DNA of 64,000 nucleotides, from contig CM060733.1 in the NCBI GenBank assembly GCA_030704615.1, positions 49,412,001 to 49,476,000 of the forward strand, given 5' to 3'. Positions 25,501 to 37,800 of the stretch are shown here, one piece after another. The notes under the pieces are model-generated. The model was not told the origin of the DNA. It did not search any database and saw only the letters and a list, made by a program, of their open reading frames with translations. Position 1 is the stretch's first letter. Each line of letters opens with the position of its first letter. Both the position numbers and the translations under genes were made by a program. Origin of the DNA: Takakia lepidozioides (lineage: Eukaryota > Streptophyta > Takakiopsida > Takakiales > Takakiaceae).

Positions 25501-28500
25501 GATGAATGGATTCTAAAGTTTTAGCATAGTTGGAATTGCCTTCCCACACGGCAGATGCATACTCCGAGGTAGGCCTAATAACGTTGCCAAGCATGGTCCT
25601 TTTACCTTCAGTATTAATCCTTCTGGAGTCGAAAAATTGAGTGAGACAAGCTTTGGGTTTAGCTGTTTGAACCACTTTTCGTATGTGCCCTTCCCAGGAC
25701 CTTCATAGAAGACACTTCTAGACTCCAAATCAACCTCAAGATGGGTGCATATTAGCCTACAAATTAGCTTGCCAACTGTGCAGAGAAAGGGCAAGGGCCT
25801 CTACCATAGGATCGCCATCGTGCTTAATTAGCTGATTGACAATCCCATCACAACCACCGGCTTTATAGCCCTTCAGATATTCTATTGCCTCAGCAATCTG
25901 AGAAGAACTTAGGAAGAGAAACAATAACATGTAGGAAGGGAAGCAGAAAGACTGCTCTCACCACTGAGAGAGCCAATCCAAGAGAACGAGACAGATAACT
26001 ACACCCTATGTTACAATGACCAGCTGGTATAACTACCGACTTCATCAGTTTCTGACAGGGTGCAGACAAAAAAAATTCTAGAAACTAGTGACATCGCCAT
26101 TGAGCTTAAACTTACCATAGAGGTGAGAATCCAATGAGCCATTGCAGATGAACTCATAGACAAGCAACCGCCGTTTACCCTCGACACAGTAGCCACTGAG
26201 CATCACCACATTCCGGTGCTGTGCACAGCTTAGGACCTCAACCTCTGCACAAAACTCTTTGTCTCCCTGTGTACTCGCCAGCTTATGCTGCTTCACTGCC
26301 ACAGCCTGGCCATCTGGAAGAACCCCTCTGTGAACCGAACCATATCCACCCTCAGCCAGAAAGTTAGCCTGAGAAAAACCCCCAGTGGCAAGCTCTAGCT
26401 CAGCATAGCTGTATCTTCGAGGGGGTTTTCCAAACACAGGTGCTTTGTGCTGACAAATTGAGCACAGGGGTGGGGCTCCTAGGGGAGTGTGCTGAGATAA
26501 CATCATTGCCTTTCGCACACTTGATGTGCGGTCCAAATCACCTTGCTTGGGCCTTGGTGGCAGGGATTCACCCCCAGATTCGCGGTTCCCTTGGTCTCCC
26601 CCACTGTACTTGTATCGACTGTCTCCCGTAACCTTGTTGACCTCCTTAACCTGTCTTACCTCTGCACACGAGGACATGGTTAGAGAATCTGATGTACTTG
26701 CAGTGTACGGTGAGATGGGATGGGAGGACCATTGAATCAGTGATGAAGGTTGCCAGGTATGCCCACTATGTGTAGAAGCCAAAAATGCAGCACGCATCAT
26801 GGTGGTAACATAAACCCCAGGTTAAAGCCATGTTCAACAACTCGAGTCCTTGCTCCTTGCAGCCCATGACAAGCAGGGGAGGCCCAGGGGACTTCAGGGA
26901 CAGAGGAGGGCTAAAGCAAGAGACAGGGAGAGGCAAAGAGAGATAACATAGCTGAATGTTCCAAAAACATAAGATGTTGAAGCTCTCTGTACCTCTTTCT
27001 GGCTTGAAAAGCTCAGAAAGGGATCCTCGCTGCAAGGGCACTCTGCCAATCTCGGAATTCACTTGGAGCATGGCTTCTAGCTTCGGCCCCAAACTTGATT
27101 CCCTTCTACTGATGGAGGGCCGGCTTTCAAATGACTGCCGCCTACTTGCATTGACTGATTTTACTGGTGACTCCCTTTGAGAGCTTTTCACTGGTGATTC
27201 CCGCCTGGAGCTTGCTCTGGACGCTGTTCTGGAGGCAGTTCTGGAGACTACTTTGAAAGCTGGTGTCAGTTCACCCGAAAATCCCATGCTCCTGTTACCT
27301 GTTTGAGCCATTATTTTCCAGCACAGCTGCCATTAAAGATGCTCTCTATCAAGTTTTAATGAACGCAAGGGAGCTACAGAGCTACGGCAAACAGCATCTT
27401 AAGAGTACATTCTATCAAGTGTTAATGCATGAGATTTACACAATTCTCAGCCAAACCCACAGCCAAGTGCCATTTACGGTTCAACTTCAAAGATGTGACA
27501 AGTAGCATACCTTTTCATCTCCTGTGGCCAATACAGCAGCACAAAAATGATGAGAAGGTTCATGCACATGTTTCAGAAAAGAATGGCTTCTGAGAGTGAC
27601 ACATGCACACCTGAAGGCTCATGCTGATTTTCCAATTGGGACTCAGCTCTTGCATTGAAGGACTTGTCAATTTTGGTATTGCAATTACTTGCATGGCGTC
27701 TTGGATCGGGTCTCACTCCTGGCACAAGGCTACCATCATCACTGTCCGAGTCATAATTTGTGTACGATCCTCCCTCCTCCATCAGTTCTTCTGCTGTAGC
27801 CTCCAAGATGGCTCCCCTTACAATCATTCCTGAAGATCCATGGTCCAATTGTGGACCAGAGGGAGAATACGGAGAATTACCAGGCTCAGAGCTGGAGTTG
27901 GAGGAGGTCCCAGGCTCAGATGGTGTAAAAGGGGTCTTGATGTCATCAGGGCTGCTTGAAGGAGTGGTCTGGTTTGAGCCTGACGAAAACCTACTGACTG
28001 TGCTCGAAGCCCCACGATTGGATCCCTTGGGAGGTTCCAAGTGGCTTAGTCCCTCCAGCAGTCTCGATGATGACTCACTTTCAGGCAGTAGCCCCAAGGG
28101 TCCCTTGCGCTTGAGATTCAAACGCAATACCTTGGGCTCCAAGGGCTTCACGAGCACAATGTTACAGTGCAGCAGCTCCATACAATACTTCCCCTCTTTC
28201 TTCAAATGCCTGTCAATGAGACATGCCCTCAGATTAACATGTGTAGCCTACACAGTATCCAACAAACCTGCTCCTAAACATGCATCACCCTCTGAGGATG
28301 ATAAGCCTGGACTAACATACACCCCACCATAAACACACTGCAGATTCAGTGATTACAAGACGACTGCTCACAGAGATCAGGACACAAGGACTGCCAAAGG
28401 TACTCATCCCTTGAGATATACAAAAAGCCTATTGAAAATAGATCATCTGTAGTGTTCATAGAGTGCGACATTGTGCACTTACAAGAAAGTAGGGCAAGGA

Positions 28501-29942
28501 TGGCCTGGGGGATGATATATCCTAATAAGCATCTCCATACTTACAATTAAAGGTAGCCAAAAAAGAAGTACTGAGAAGATCTGATCTAAGGTTAGAGGGG
28601 TTTTTTCAGCAGGGGGAAGAGAAACTATCTAATATTTCAGGCAGTAGAAATTATGTGATGATGTTGACTCTTAGATATACCGAGGCAAGTGTTCAGAACC
28701 TGCCTGTCAAGAATAACCCAGGTTGCACCAAGCTTCTTTGCCTCCACCGCGGTTGCCTCCCGTCCCTTTGCTTCGATTACCTTCACCCTGATTGTAATCT
28801 ACACCCACTAACAGATCACCTTCAGAAGGCTAAAAAATTCCTGATTTTCAAATCATAGCAACAACTCCAACTGTGCTTTGGAAGCACGCTCTTGCAGACG
28901 CTTCAGATTTGCACATGAACCTATCTCTACTAGTGTGTGACTACATCCCATATTTCCCCAACACCTACCATTAAATGCCTTTCCACACTAAGGCTTGTAC
29001 GGAACCCATTCAGAGGCATACCTCTGGACGAGAATAAAGTTTTATTTGAAGTGAACTTCAGCAAATTTCACTGTCTCATACACAGCACACTCTTATATGC
29101 CCCAGAGGCAATCTCGATAACCACTACAAGTGCCTGAACCAGGTCAAACAATGGCAAACAGAGCCCAGCCCTTCCTTCTTCAGAAATAGGAGACTTTTAA
29201 TGAAGCCATACCTTCCGTGCATTACACAAATTCTGCAGTTGCCGCAACATGGAGGTGCAAGACTCGCGGACCTCCTCTTCCACCTCCGGCTTCGTAGGTC
29301 GAGATCCCCAGGAACCGCTTCGTCCCAGACGATAAGTGCAATCCCCACGAAGCAACGGCAGCAGTGCAGGAAACCCCCATAGTTTGCGTACTGCAATACC
29401 GACGATGGAAATCCAGATCAAACACAATAGGGAGTCACAAAGGAAATACTTCTAGCCAATATTCTATCTTAGGAATACTTTCCAAGTCCTCCCAAAGAGA
29501 CACGAAGTGCGAGCTTATGACAGCCGGACCTTCCATTCCCCTTCTTGAGGCGGAGAAGAAGCTACCAGCAGATGCCTTCATGAAGACCATCCGAACAGCA
29601 CAATATTCAGATTCAACCACAGATCACTTCTCAGCCGAATCATCTCATTTCATGACTATGGGTTGGATGCATACCACAGCTACCACTCGGGAGAATCGCC
29701 AAGAGGGTAACGCTCTCCCCAGCCTGCACCATCACATTTGAGAGCGCCCACTCGAGCGCATCCTTCGTGATCTCCTTTGTTGCATCAATTGCAACCACCA
29801 CCTTTTCTGCCAAATCGGATTTTCCACCACGCCCCCCTCTTCGAGACTTATGTCTATTCGGAGTCACTACAGACGTCGAACTTGAGCCATTGCCATTGGA
29901 GTTAGTCCGACTCTTCCAACTACTTGACATGCGAGAACTCAT
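22537..29942 (-). CDS. USP-domain receptor-like cytoplasmic kinase (SELMODRAFT_444075-like), 11 exons
   Basis: Exons in order: 29684-29942, 29212-29390, 28704-28798, 27611-28209, 26993-27298, 26116-26661, 24351-24511, 24135-24211, 23816-23963, 23401-23547, 22537-23052. They sum to 3033 nt, giving 1010 residues. The N-terminus (about 45-180) is a universal-stress-like alpha-hydrolase fold, with [20 protein letters not shown] and later [14 protein letters not shown] long Ser/Pro-rich linker follows, then [20 protein letters not shown] and the kinase domain (about 565-840). Visible motifs are K603 in [14 protein letters not shown] (D700, N705), DFG (718-720), APEY, and [20 protein letters not shown]. 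The glycine loop starts AEGGYGSV, so the first Gly is Ala, and HRDLR replaces HRDLK. Family members are labelled inactive kinases, so activity is uncertain. Intron 3 needs a GC donor. A LINE reverse-transcriptase scrap lies in intron 6. No transmembrane segment is visible, so it is probably cytosolic. Confidence 0.95.
25430..25930 (-). mobile_element. LINE reverse-transcriptase fragment in kinase intron 6
   Basis: The minus strand encodes [18 protein letters not shown], matching the start of LINE reverse transcriptases (KAxGxDGI), and, in another frame nearer 25500, [15 protein letters not shown] with LESIH, matching their C-terminal (RPxxEYASxVW) region. The catalytic core between them is gone. 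This is a decayed insertion in the 24512-26115 intron, in sense with the kinase. Confidence 0.75.
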
Positions 29943-31126
29943 TGAAGGCGATCTAGTCTCCGGATTTTGAACAGTTGAGTACTTGATGCACTGTGGGGTG
30001 CAGACTCGTCCAGTCTATTCTCAAGGACACTTAGCTAGTGTTGTTGCAGACCAACATTTCCGAACAATACCTGCGCTGGCTTGCTGTATGTGTGCTACAC
30101 CCCCAACCTATGTTCATACACTGTACTAGAAACGATCTACCGAGCTGCTACCAACCACGAATCCCACCTTAAATGTTCACAAAACTGTACTACTGTTTCC
30201 CAACAACAAAGAGTACGAAAGTTCTTCAATTCGTCGAGTTGAATCAGGAGCTTCTAAGCACAATGTCCCAACAACAACATAGGAGGCCAATCCCCGCCAA
30301 CGAAATCAGTTGCTCAGCTCAGCTCGATAACCGAAATCCTCATCCAGAATTACTGAAAACTCAATCCCCAGTGCCACCGATCAGGCAAGGTTGATGTCTA
30401 CTGCCGGCATGCAATGCCATAGCCGGAGGTACCTCTCAATGAAATAAAGTCCCATCCCTAGGATCCAACTGTGCTCAACCTACCAAATGCAGAGCTCCAG
30501 AATTACCACAGGTACTCCATCCCAAGTGAGATCAATGCCCCACAGCCCGCAATACTCAGTTCAATGTCTCCAGCGCTCTGTCCACAGCATGTCACCATCC
30601 CTCTGTACCTCGATCACAAACTGTCCTACAACAGGCCCACTCCAATCCCCCATGCGGCTCTTCAAAATAGAAACAACCGAGTGTGGAGTCCACGTCTCCG
30701 TGGTCGTGGCATCAACCTCTGCAGGTCAGGAACAGTCCCGAGGAGACGACGGTGCGCGAAGCAGACGCACGAAACCCGACACGGATCTCCCACACTGCAA
30801 TCTCGCTAGTGACAAAGAGAAGCAGCAGACAGCAAATCGTGGGAGCTGCTGGACGCCATAACTGCAGCGCTGCTCGCTCTGCTCTCCAGCCATCGCCCCC
30901 CCTCTTTTTTACTTTGTTACCGCCACGTCGCTCTGAAGAATTTGAATCAACGTAAGTTGTTAGTAACAAAATTAGAGCGCGGTTTGAACGTTGGCCCTAT
31001 TTTTAGGCCCCTACGCTTTTCAACGCGTCTTCCCGCTCCACGGATCCTAGGCTTCCGAACCAACTAACCAAACCACCACTAAACCAATCCACGAACCAAC
31101 TAAACAATCCACTAACCAAGGCGCTA
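29943..31126. other. Kinase 5' flank
   Basis: Upstream of the kinase ATG. Probably contains the promoter and 5' UTR. No gene recognised. Confidence 0.4.
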
Positions 31127-31590
31127 ACCGAGCCACGAAGCAACCTTCCGGTCCAGTAACCAGCTATCCAATCCACGAAGCAACCTTCCCGTGCCGTAAC
31201 CGGCTATCCAAGCCAGTAACCAATCCACGAAGCGACCTTCCCGTCCAGTAACCGGCTATCCAAGCCAGTAACCAAGCCACGAAGCGACCATCCGGCCTGG
31301 TAACCAGCTATCCAAGCCAGTAACCAAACCACGAAGCGACCTTCCGGTCCGGTAACCACCTATCCAAGCCAGTAACCAAGCCACGAAGCGACCATCCGGC
31401 CTGGTAACCAGCTATCCAAGCCAGTAACCAAACCACGAAGCGACCTTCCGGTCCGGTAACCACCTATCCAAGCCAGTAACCAAACCACGAAGCGACCTTC
31501 CGGTCCCGTAACCAGCTATCCAAGCCAGTAACCAATCCATGAAGTGACCTTCCCGTCCAGTAACCAGCTATCCAAGCCACTAACTGATAG
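31127..31590. repeat. Minisatellite, about 52-bp unit
   Basis: Eight to nine imperfect head-to-tail copies. The core is CCAAGCCAGTAACCA, then CACGAAGCGACC, TTCCGGTCC and GGTAACC. Alternating variants (ACCTTCCGGTCC versus ACCATCCGGCCT) suggest a higher-order dimer. Degenerate copies extend leftward to about 31060. It lies about 1.2 kb upstream of the kinase. Confidence 0.9.
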
Positions 31591-31756
31591 ATCCAATAGA
31601 TCCTCTTGAAATTTTCCTACTACTTATGGGTATTGTAAGACAGCCCCTCGCCTCTCATTTTTGAATAATTGGGAGTTTATGCCTAACGTGTGAGACAGGA
31701 CGCGCACGGCCGCACGGACGCGGGGTCGCCCAGCCCACCCCTGCACCCGCGCCCCA

Positions 31757-31779
31757 CCCCCCCCCCCCCCCCCCCCCCC
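31757..31779. repeat. Poly-C tract (23 nt) in a GC-rich block
   Basis: An uninterrupted C run in a CG-rich neighbourhood (31690-31900). It could form an i-motif or, on the other strand, a G-quadruplex. It is also prone to length errors in sequencing. Confidence 0.8.
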
Positions 31780-31879
31780 ACCGCGCAGTGCGGTTGGAAG
31801 CCCCGGTGCACATGGACCGCGGCCCGCGGACAGCAGTCCCCCCACCCGCGGCCGTGGCAGCCCAGGGTCGCCCCGCTGG

Positions 31880-34800
31880 GTCTGCCCTCTTGGTCTGCCC
31901 GCTGGGTCTGCATGTCGTCCGGCAGACCACCCCGAACTCGCACAGCAGACCAGTGACAATGCGGGGATCGACAGACCTCATGAGGGGACCATTCAAATGG
32001 TCAAACGGATGGGGACAGAAATGCAGACAGAGGACAGACGAGATGGGCAGACCCGGAGAGGACAAGACCAGACCACACCAAAGCAGACCATATAGCCGGC
32101 ACAACATACCAGCATGGAAACGGTCTTGTAGTAAATTATGGGTCTGCTCCTTATGGGAGTCAATACACTCAATCATTGGCAAGCCAGCGACCTTGAGTCA
32201 GACCATTGTGACAGACCAGTGTGACAGACCAGTGTGACGGAGTAGTGTGGCAAACCTGGATGGCAGACCCCTTTGGCAGACCCGTGTGGATGACCCGTGT
32301 GGCAGACCCTATGGCAGACCACTATGGGGGAGAGTTAGGGCAGACCAGGACGGCAGACCCTGATAGCGGCCATTATTGCGCCGCGTGGCAATTACATGTT
32401 TCCAGCGCCCATCTAATGGGCCGCGGCCACGTGTATGGCGTGCATGGGCCATTCCGCACATGTGTGCCCGTCTCTTCGTACAGCCAGCCGTTACGTTTGG
32501 CGCGTCACCTCTTCCTCCTCTTCCGTCTGGCGCGTCTTTCCAGTTTCCTTGTGGACGCTGTGGGTTTAGGGTCGCGGTTGGTGCCTCTTCCATAGTACCG
32601 CGATGATTCGACGTTACAGGCTTGCCGACTGAGAAGGAAAGGTCCCGCCGTTTCCTGAAAGGTCGCGTTGCCGTCGTTGCCAAAGTGCGCTCTCAAGGTA
32701 TGAACTTCACCTTCCTTCTTCACCTTCAACCTTCATTACCGTTCTCAGTCCCGCTTCTGAAGTTTGTTTGAGCAGACCGTTCCTGACACACTTCCTGCCG
32801 ATTTCGCAACCATGGCAGAAGCGTGCCCAAAGGGTGGACCGGATTGGGTGCAATATGTGCATGCCCCCCGCAACAAGCCAAAGAGAATGCACTAGTATGA
32901 GCCACATGACTACGACGCTAAAATAGTAGAAGCATTTCTGGACTTGCGCGTAGACAAGGACAAAGAGAAATGGCCAAAGGACCGTTTTCAGTGCCCTTTT
33001 TGCCCTGATATCGTGAATGACAAAGAGACTTTAAACCGGCATGTCCTTGATGGAGGATGTAAAGGTGTCCGTCCCTGACAACTTCAAGCCGTGGCCCAAG
33101 CCAAGTTCTTCAAAGGCTGGTAAAGAAATCATGATGAAGTTGAGGGGTGCATTTGTCGTCCCTCGGTCTGTCGACGAAGTGCGACAGCGATATGACACTC
33201 AAGCAGGTCTGCTGGGCCCCAGTCGCGCTGTGCCAGTGAAGAAAATGAAGCTCAGTGATGGCGCCAAAAAGAATGTAGAGCGCAAAAGTCACAGGTCCTC
33301 TAGTGCCTCTGGCAGACCACGGGATGAGAGAGTGACAAGCAAAGAAGTGCAAGCAGGTCCGTCCTAGCAGACCAAGGCCAGCAGACCAAAGCCTGCTGCT
33401 GTAACTCTGTCATCCAGTGAGGATGACTCTAATGACGAGGAGTCCCATGAAGACGAAGATGTGCAAGACATGACGACGCAACTACCGCAGCTAATCGTGA
33501 GACCCTACTTGGTCTCAGACCCCATTGGGTACGCCCCGCCGGTACATGAGATAAACCTTGACTTGGATACACCCATGGAGGAAACAACAGACCGAACCAG
33601 CAGACCTTCTAGCAGACCCTCAATCAGACCCAATCAAGCAAACCTTCAACCAGCACACCCTCAATGATGTTCATGTCCGCCCTGGCATATTGTGCCTCCT
33701 TCCACACGGCCTTCTGCCTCCCGAGTGCCCAGAAGAATCACATCCGGAGTTCTTCCCATTTTTGTATGGTTACATAAGGTCGGGGCAAATACACAGGACC
33801 ATTTACACAGCAGAGAGGAATGGGTGGAGGCACGATCACGCCCACGGGATGAAGACTACAACGGCCTGCTGGTACTTTAAATACTCTTTGTAGGGTCTTC
33901 CACGTGTTTTCTTGAGCTGTCTACTGTTAGGTATAGTGTTAGGTAGTGTTAGGTATAGTGTTGTGGTCTGCCAGACATGGTCAATATGTCTGCCACATAA
34001 GTTCTGGTCTGCCACATATGGTCTACTGGTCTGTCAGATTAGTTCTGCTCTGTCAGCTATGGTCTAATAGTCTGCCAGATATTGTTTTGGGTGTACAGTT
34101 CTGTACAGGGGTCTGCATTACCTTCAATGTGTAGGTCTACTATCATTGGAAATTGTCATATTTATTCTTCAAAACATTCTTCTATAGGCTAAAGTATTTT
34201 GTTTAGTTTCAGGAGGCAAACGCCGAGGACAACCACGTTCATAGAGTTTTGCAAATCTGGAAGCATAAGTCCAACGGTCCTCCCTTGGAAAATGCACTTG
34301 TAACGAGGTTAGGGATATTCGGGAGTACATCCTCAGACTGTATCCACAGTCCGCTGATGCTATTGCAGCAATTGGTGATGGTGCAAGCGGCCCGGCAACA
34401 GACCTTCCTCCACCTCCATCAGCCTGGAAGGTCCATCCTGCATCGCATACCGTGGGTCTGTCCAGTAGACCCGGTTCAGTGGACCTGTCTTCTGTGAGTT
34501 GTCCTCCAGCAGACCTTCGTACTTCTGTGGCAGACCGGCAGCAGACCACACTGGGGGCAGACGGGCTTTGATTTTCCATTTAGGGCACCCTGGTGACCTC
34601 CACAGAGGTCTGCGTCAGATGAGGAGGACCCTACCCTTCCCAAGTTCCGTTGTGGGGAAAGCAATCGGCATCTGGACTGGTACAATGAGCTTCACCGCAT
34701 CGTTGCGTCGCGGTGGACCTTTGCTCCGCACCACTAGTCTATGGAGTTCACCGCGGACGAAGCTAGCCATCTTTTGGAGAAAGCCCGGGACCACGGAGTG

Positions 34801-37800
34801 GCGCTTCTTGGAGAGGAGACCGACCCACCGCTTCTCGCACAACTTTTTCTCATGAACGACCCTCGCCCAGTGGAGATAAGGCACATGTCCATCACCCACC
34901 CAGTATTTGGAGTTCGTCCCAAACACTTCGCCGGGTTGACAGAGAGTGCATTCGAGGACATGGCACTGTCTTTCCTCCGCCGGCAGTGGTTGCAATTTGG
35001 CAATTTCAGGTCTTATACAAAATTGAAAAAAGACCTCCAAAATCTGTAGATGGAGCTGCTGCACAAAAGTCAGGATTGTCGGGAAAGTGTTACGCAAGAT
35101 GACATCTTGTGGTTTGTCAGTGTGCAGGAGCGAGCAGTCCTCGACATTGTTTTCAACAATGCGCATGCTTTCCAAGTTCTGTAGAGCGGGATTCCAACAG
35201 AGGACCGCGCCGCAGCTTTGGGAGAGTTTGATGAGGCCTTCATGGATCGCCTCATGAAAGATATTGGCCTATGGACGAGAGTCTTTGATCATGGTATGCC
35301 AGACCAAGTAACCTTGTGTAGGTCTGGACGTCAGACAAACAGACCTTCTGTGAACTATCAACAGACCTTGTATGACCTACCACACTAGCAGACATTGTTC
35401 TAACCAGCCGATCAACAGACCTTGTATGAAGGACCGGACTTGCTTGTTTGAATCAGCAGACCTCTGTATGGTTGCTCATAATGTTGTTGTCTTTGCTGCA
35501 GAGTGCGACCCGGAGGACGACGTTGTTCGCAAGGCCCTTGACCAATATGCTAATGGCGCTCGGCAACTTCTAAGGGCGCTCCGTGGCCATTATGGCGTGG
35601 ACTCACCCGTTAAATGCACGCTCATTGGAGTGCAAGCATGTCATCAGACCCATCACACAAAGAAAACACCATGAAGACCCAGCAGGAGGTTAGCGAGTAG
35701 ACCGTGGACCGAGCAGACCCGTCACAGGTCAACGCGAAGCACCGAGATGCGATCCAGCAGACCGTGTCAATGGAGAACAAGGCGCAACAAACCCCTGACA
35801 GGATTCTCAGTACTCCTTGAGTGCCTGATATGGTAGGAGATCCCATGTCCGAAGCCATTTTCCTACAGACGTTGGGCACAGTTCAACAGTAGACCTTTCC
35901 CCGGCAGACCTTCCCGTTCGATCAGGAGACATTGCAGGGGCAGACCTTGCCAGCATATACCTTGCTGAGCTTACCAGCGCAGACCCTGGCGGATGACACC
36001 ATGGCAGAGCAGAGCATGTCACAACACACCGTTCCTGATGACCAAGCTGTGCAAAAGCAGACCGACCCAGAGCAGACCTTTTCCCAGGAGACCTTGGAGG
36101 AACAGACCTTCCTTGAGAAGACCTTGTCTGAGGAGACCTTGGATGGTTCTGTGCCTGGCACATTGGCTGAGAACATCACGGTGCAGGAAGTGCATCTCCA
36201 CGCAGGTATGCACGCCTCACCAGAGGGAAGCTAGCGTGTGAGCGCGCTCACACTTAGCGCACTAAGCGTGAGCAGACTTCATTAAGCGTGAGCATATCTC
36301 TTAAGCGTGAGCAGATTTCTTAAACGTGAGCACATAAGGGAAGCGGAGCCTATAGTTGTGGGAAAAACATGACCTATTGTCGTGGGGGCAATGTTGAGTG
36401 GAACGGAGGGTAACATACGATGTCTGGGACCTAAGACGTCGAGTTCCGTGCATGAAAAATTGAGAGAAATATGTGGCGAAATTCTTAAGGATTAATGGCT
36501 ATGTGGAATGGATGAATGTAGGATGAATGCAGGATGACAAAAGATGGATGAATGAAGCATGGATGACAACAACACGAGGTTAATTTCGGAGAACTTGAAA
36601 TCAACCTTGTGTCAACACGAGGTTGATTTCCGAGGACTTGAAATCAACATTGTGTCAATGCGAGGTTCATTTCCGAATGGAAGTGGATGATTAAGGTAGT
36701 TTTTTTTTTTTTTTTTTTGGAAAAAAGATGCTTTGATTTCTCAAATCAAGGTTGCGTCAACGCAAGGTTGATTTGCATCTTGCGACTTTTTTGTTTTTGT
36801 TTTTTGTTTAGTTTAGTTTTTTTTTTGGGTCATTGATTTGATAAATGAAAGCATCTTTTTTCCAAAGAGAAAAAAAAAAAAAAAAAAACGCGGGATGCAA
36901 ATCAACCTTGCGTTGACGCAACCTTGCTTTGAGAAATGAAAACATCCTTTTTGCACTGTTTTTTGCATTTTGTATGGGTAAATCAACCTTGCGTTGACGC
37001 AAGGTTGATTTGACAAATGAAAGCATCATTTTTCCAAAAAATTAAAATTTAAAAAAAAAATTGAAGTCGCAGGATGCAAAACAACCTTGCGTTGACGCAA
37101 CCTTGATTTGAGAAATGAAAACATATTTTTTCCAAAAAAAAAAAGTTGAAGTCGCAGGATGCAAATCAACCTTCCGTTGACGCAACCTTGATTTGAGAAA
37201 TGAAAGCATCATTTTTGCACTGTTTTTTGCATTTTGTATGGGACACAATCAAGGTTGCATTAACACAACCTTGATAATGCTATGGATTTCAATCGCCTCT
37301 TTCGGGTGTCTTGCTTAGTGTTTCGTGTCTTCTAGTCTTTTGGGAAGTTCAGGGATCAACCTTGCATCAACGCGACATTGATTACAAGGGGGTTTAATGG
37401 GAATTAACAAGCACCTGCTGCATCTGCGTTTTCTGAATGTATGGTTTAGGTACATCTACTATATCCTCATTCCGGGGAAGTACCTGAGCGATGACCCTCG
37501 ATAATACATCCAGTTTTTAACCATCCACTCATCCATTGTTCATGCATTGCGAAGCATATGTCTATCCATTAGTCATCTCGCATTCAACCATTCATGAATT
37601 ATTCATTCAACATTCATCCAACATTCATCCAAGTACGCATGATATGTACACTCATTCCCGCGGAAATAGGTCTCCCGGGGCTTCCTCATCCGCGATTGTA
37701 GGCCCATGCACCGTATTACGTGAGCATCTTCCCGCTCACGCATCTTTCCGCTCACTCATCTTTCCGTTCACGTGAGCCGCTCACGGACTAGCACCCGCCT

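Noticed and set aside
28704-28712. Ordinary GT donor four bases after the exon 3 end of the kinase
   Set aside because: Using it shifts the frame of exon 4, whereas the GC donor keeps the conserved [13 protein letters not shown] reading.
31060-31600. Regular repeats as a CRISPR array
   Set aside because: Head-to-tail minisatellite without unique spacers, in a plant genome.
32812-36234. Nuclear genetic-code change with UAG read as Gln
   Set aside because: All housekeeping genes in the window use normal coding with CAG, and TGA stops also occur in the damaged gene, so decay is simpler.
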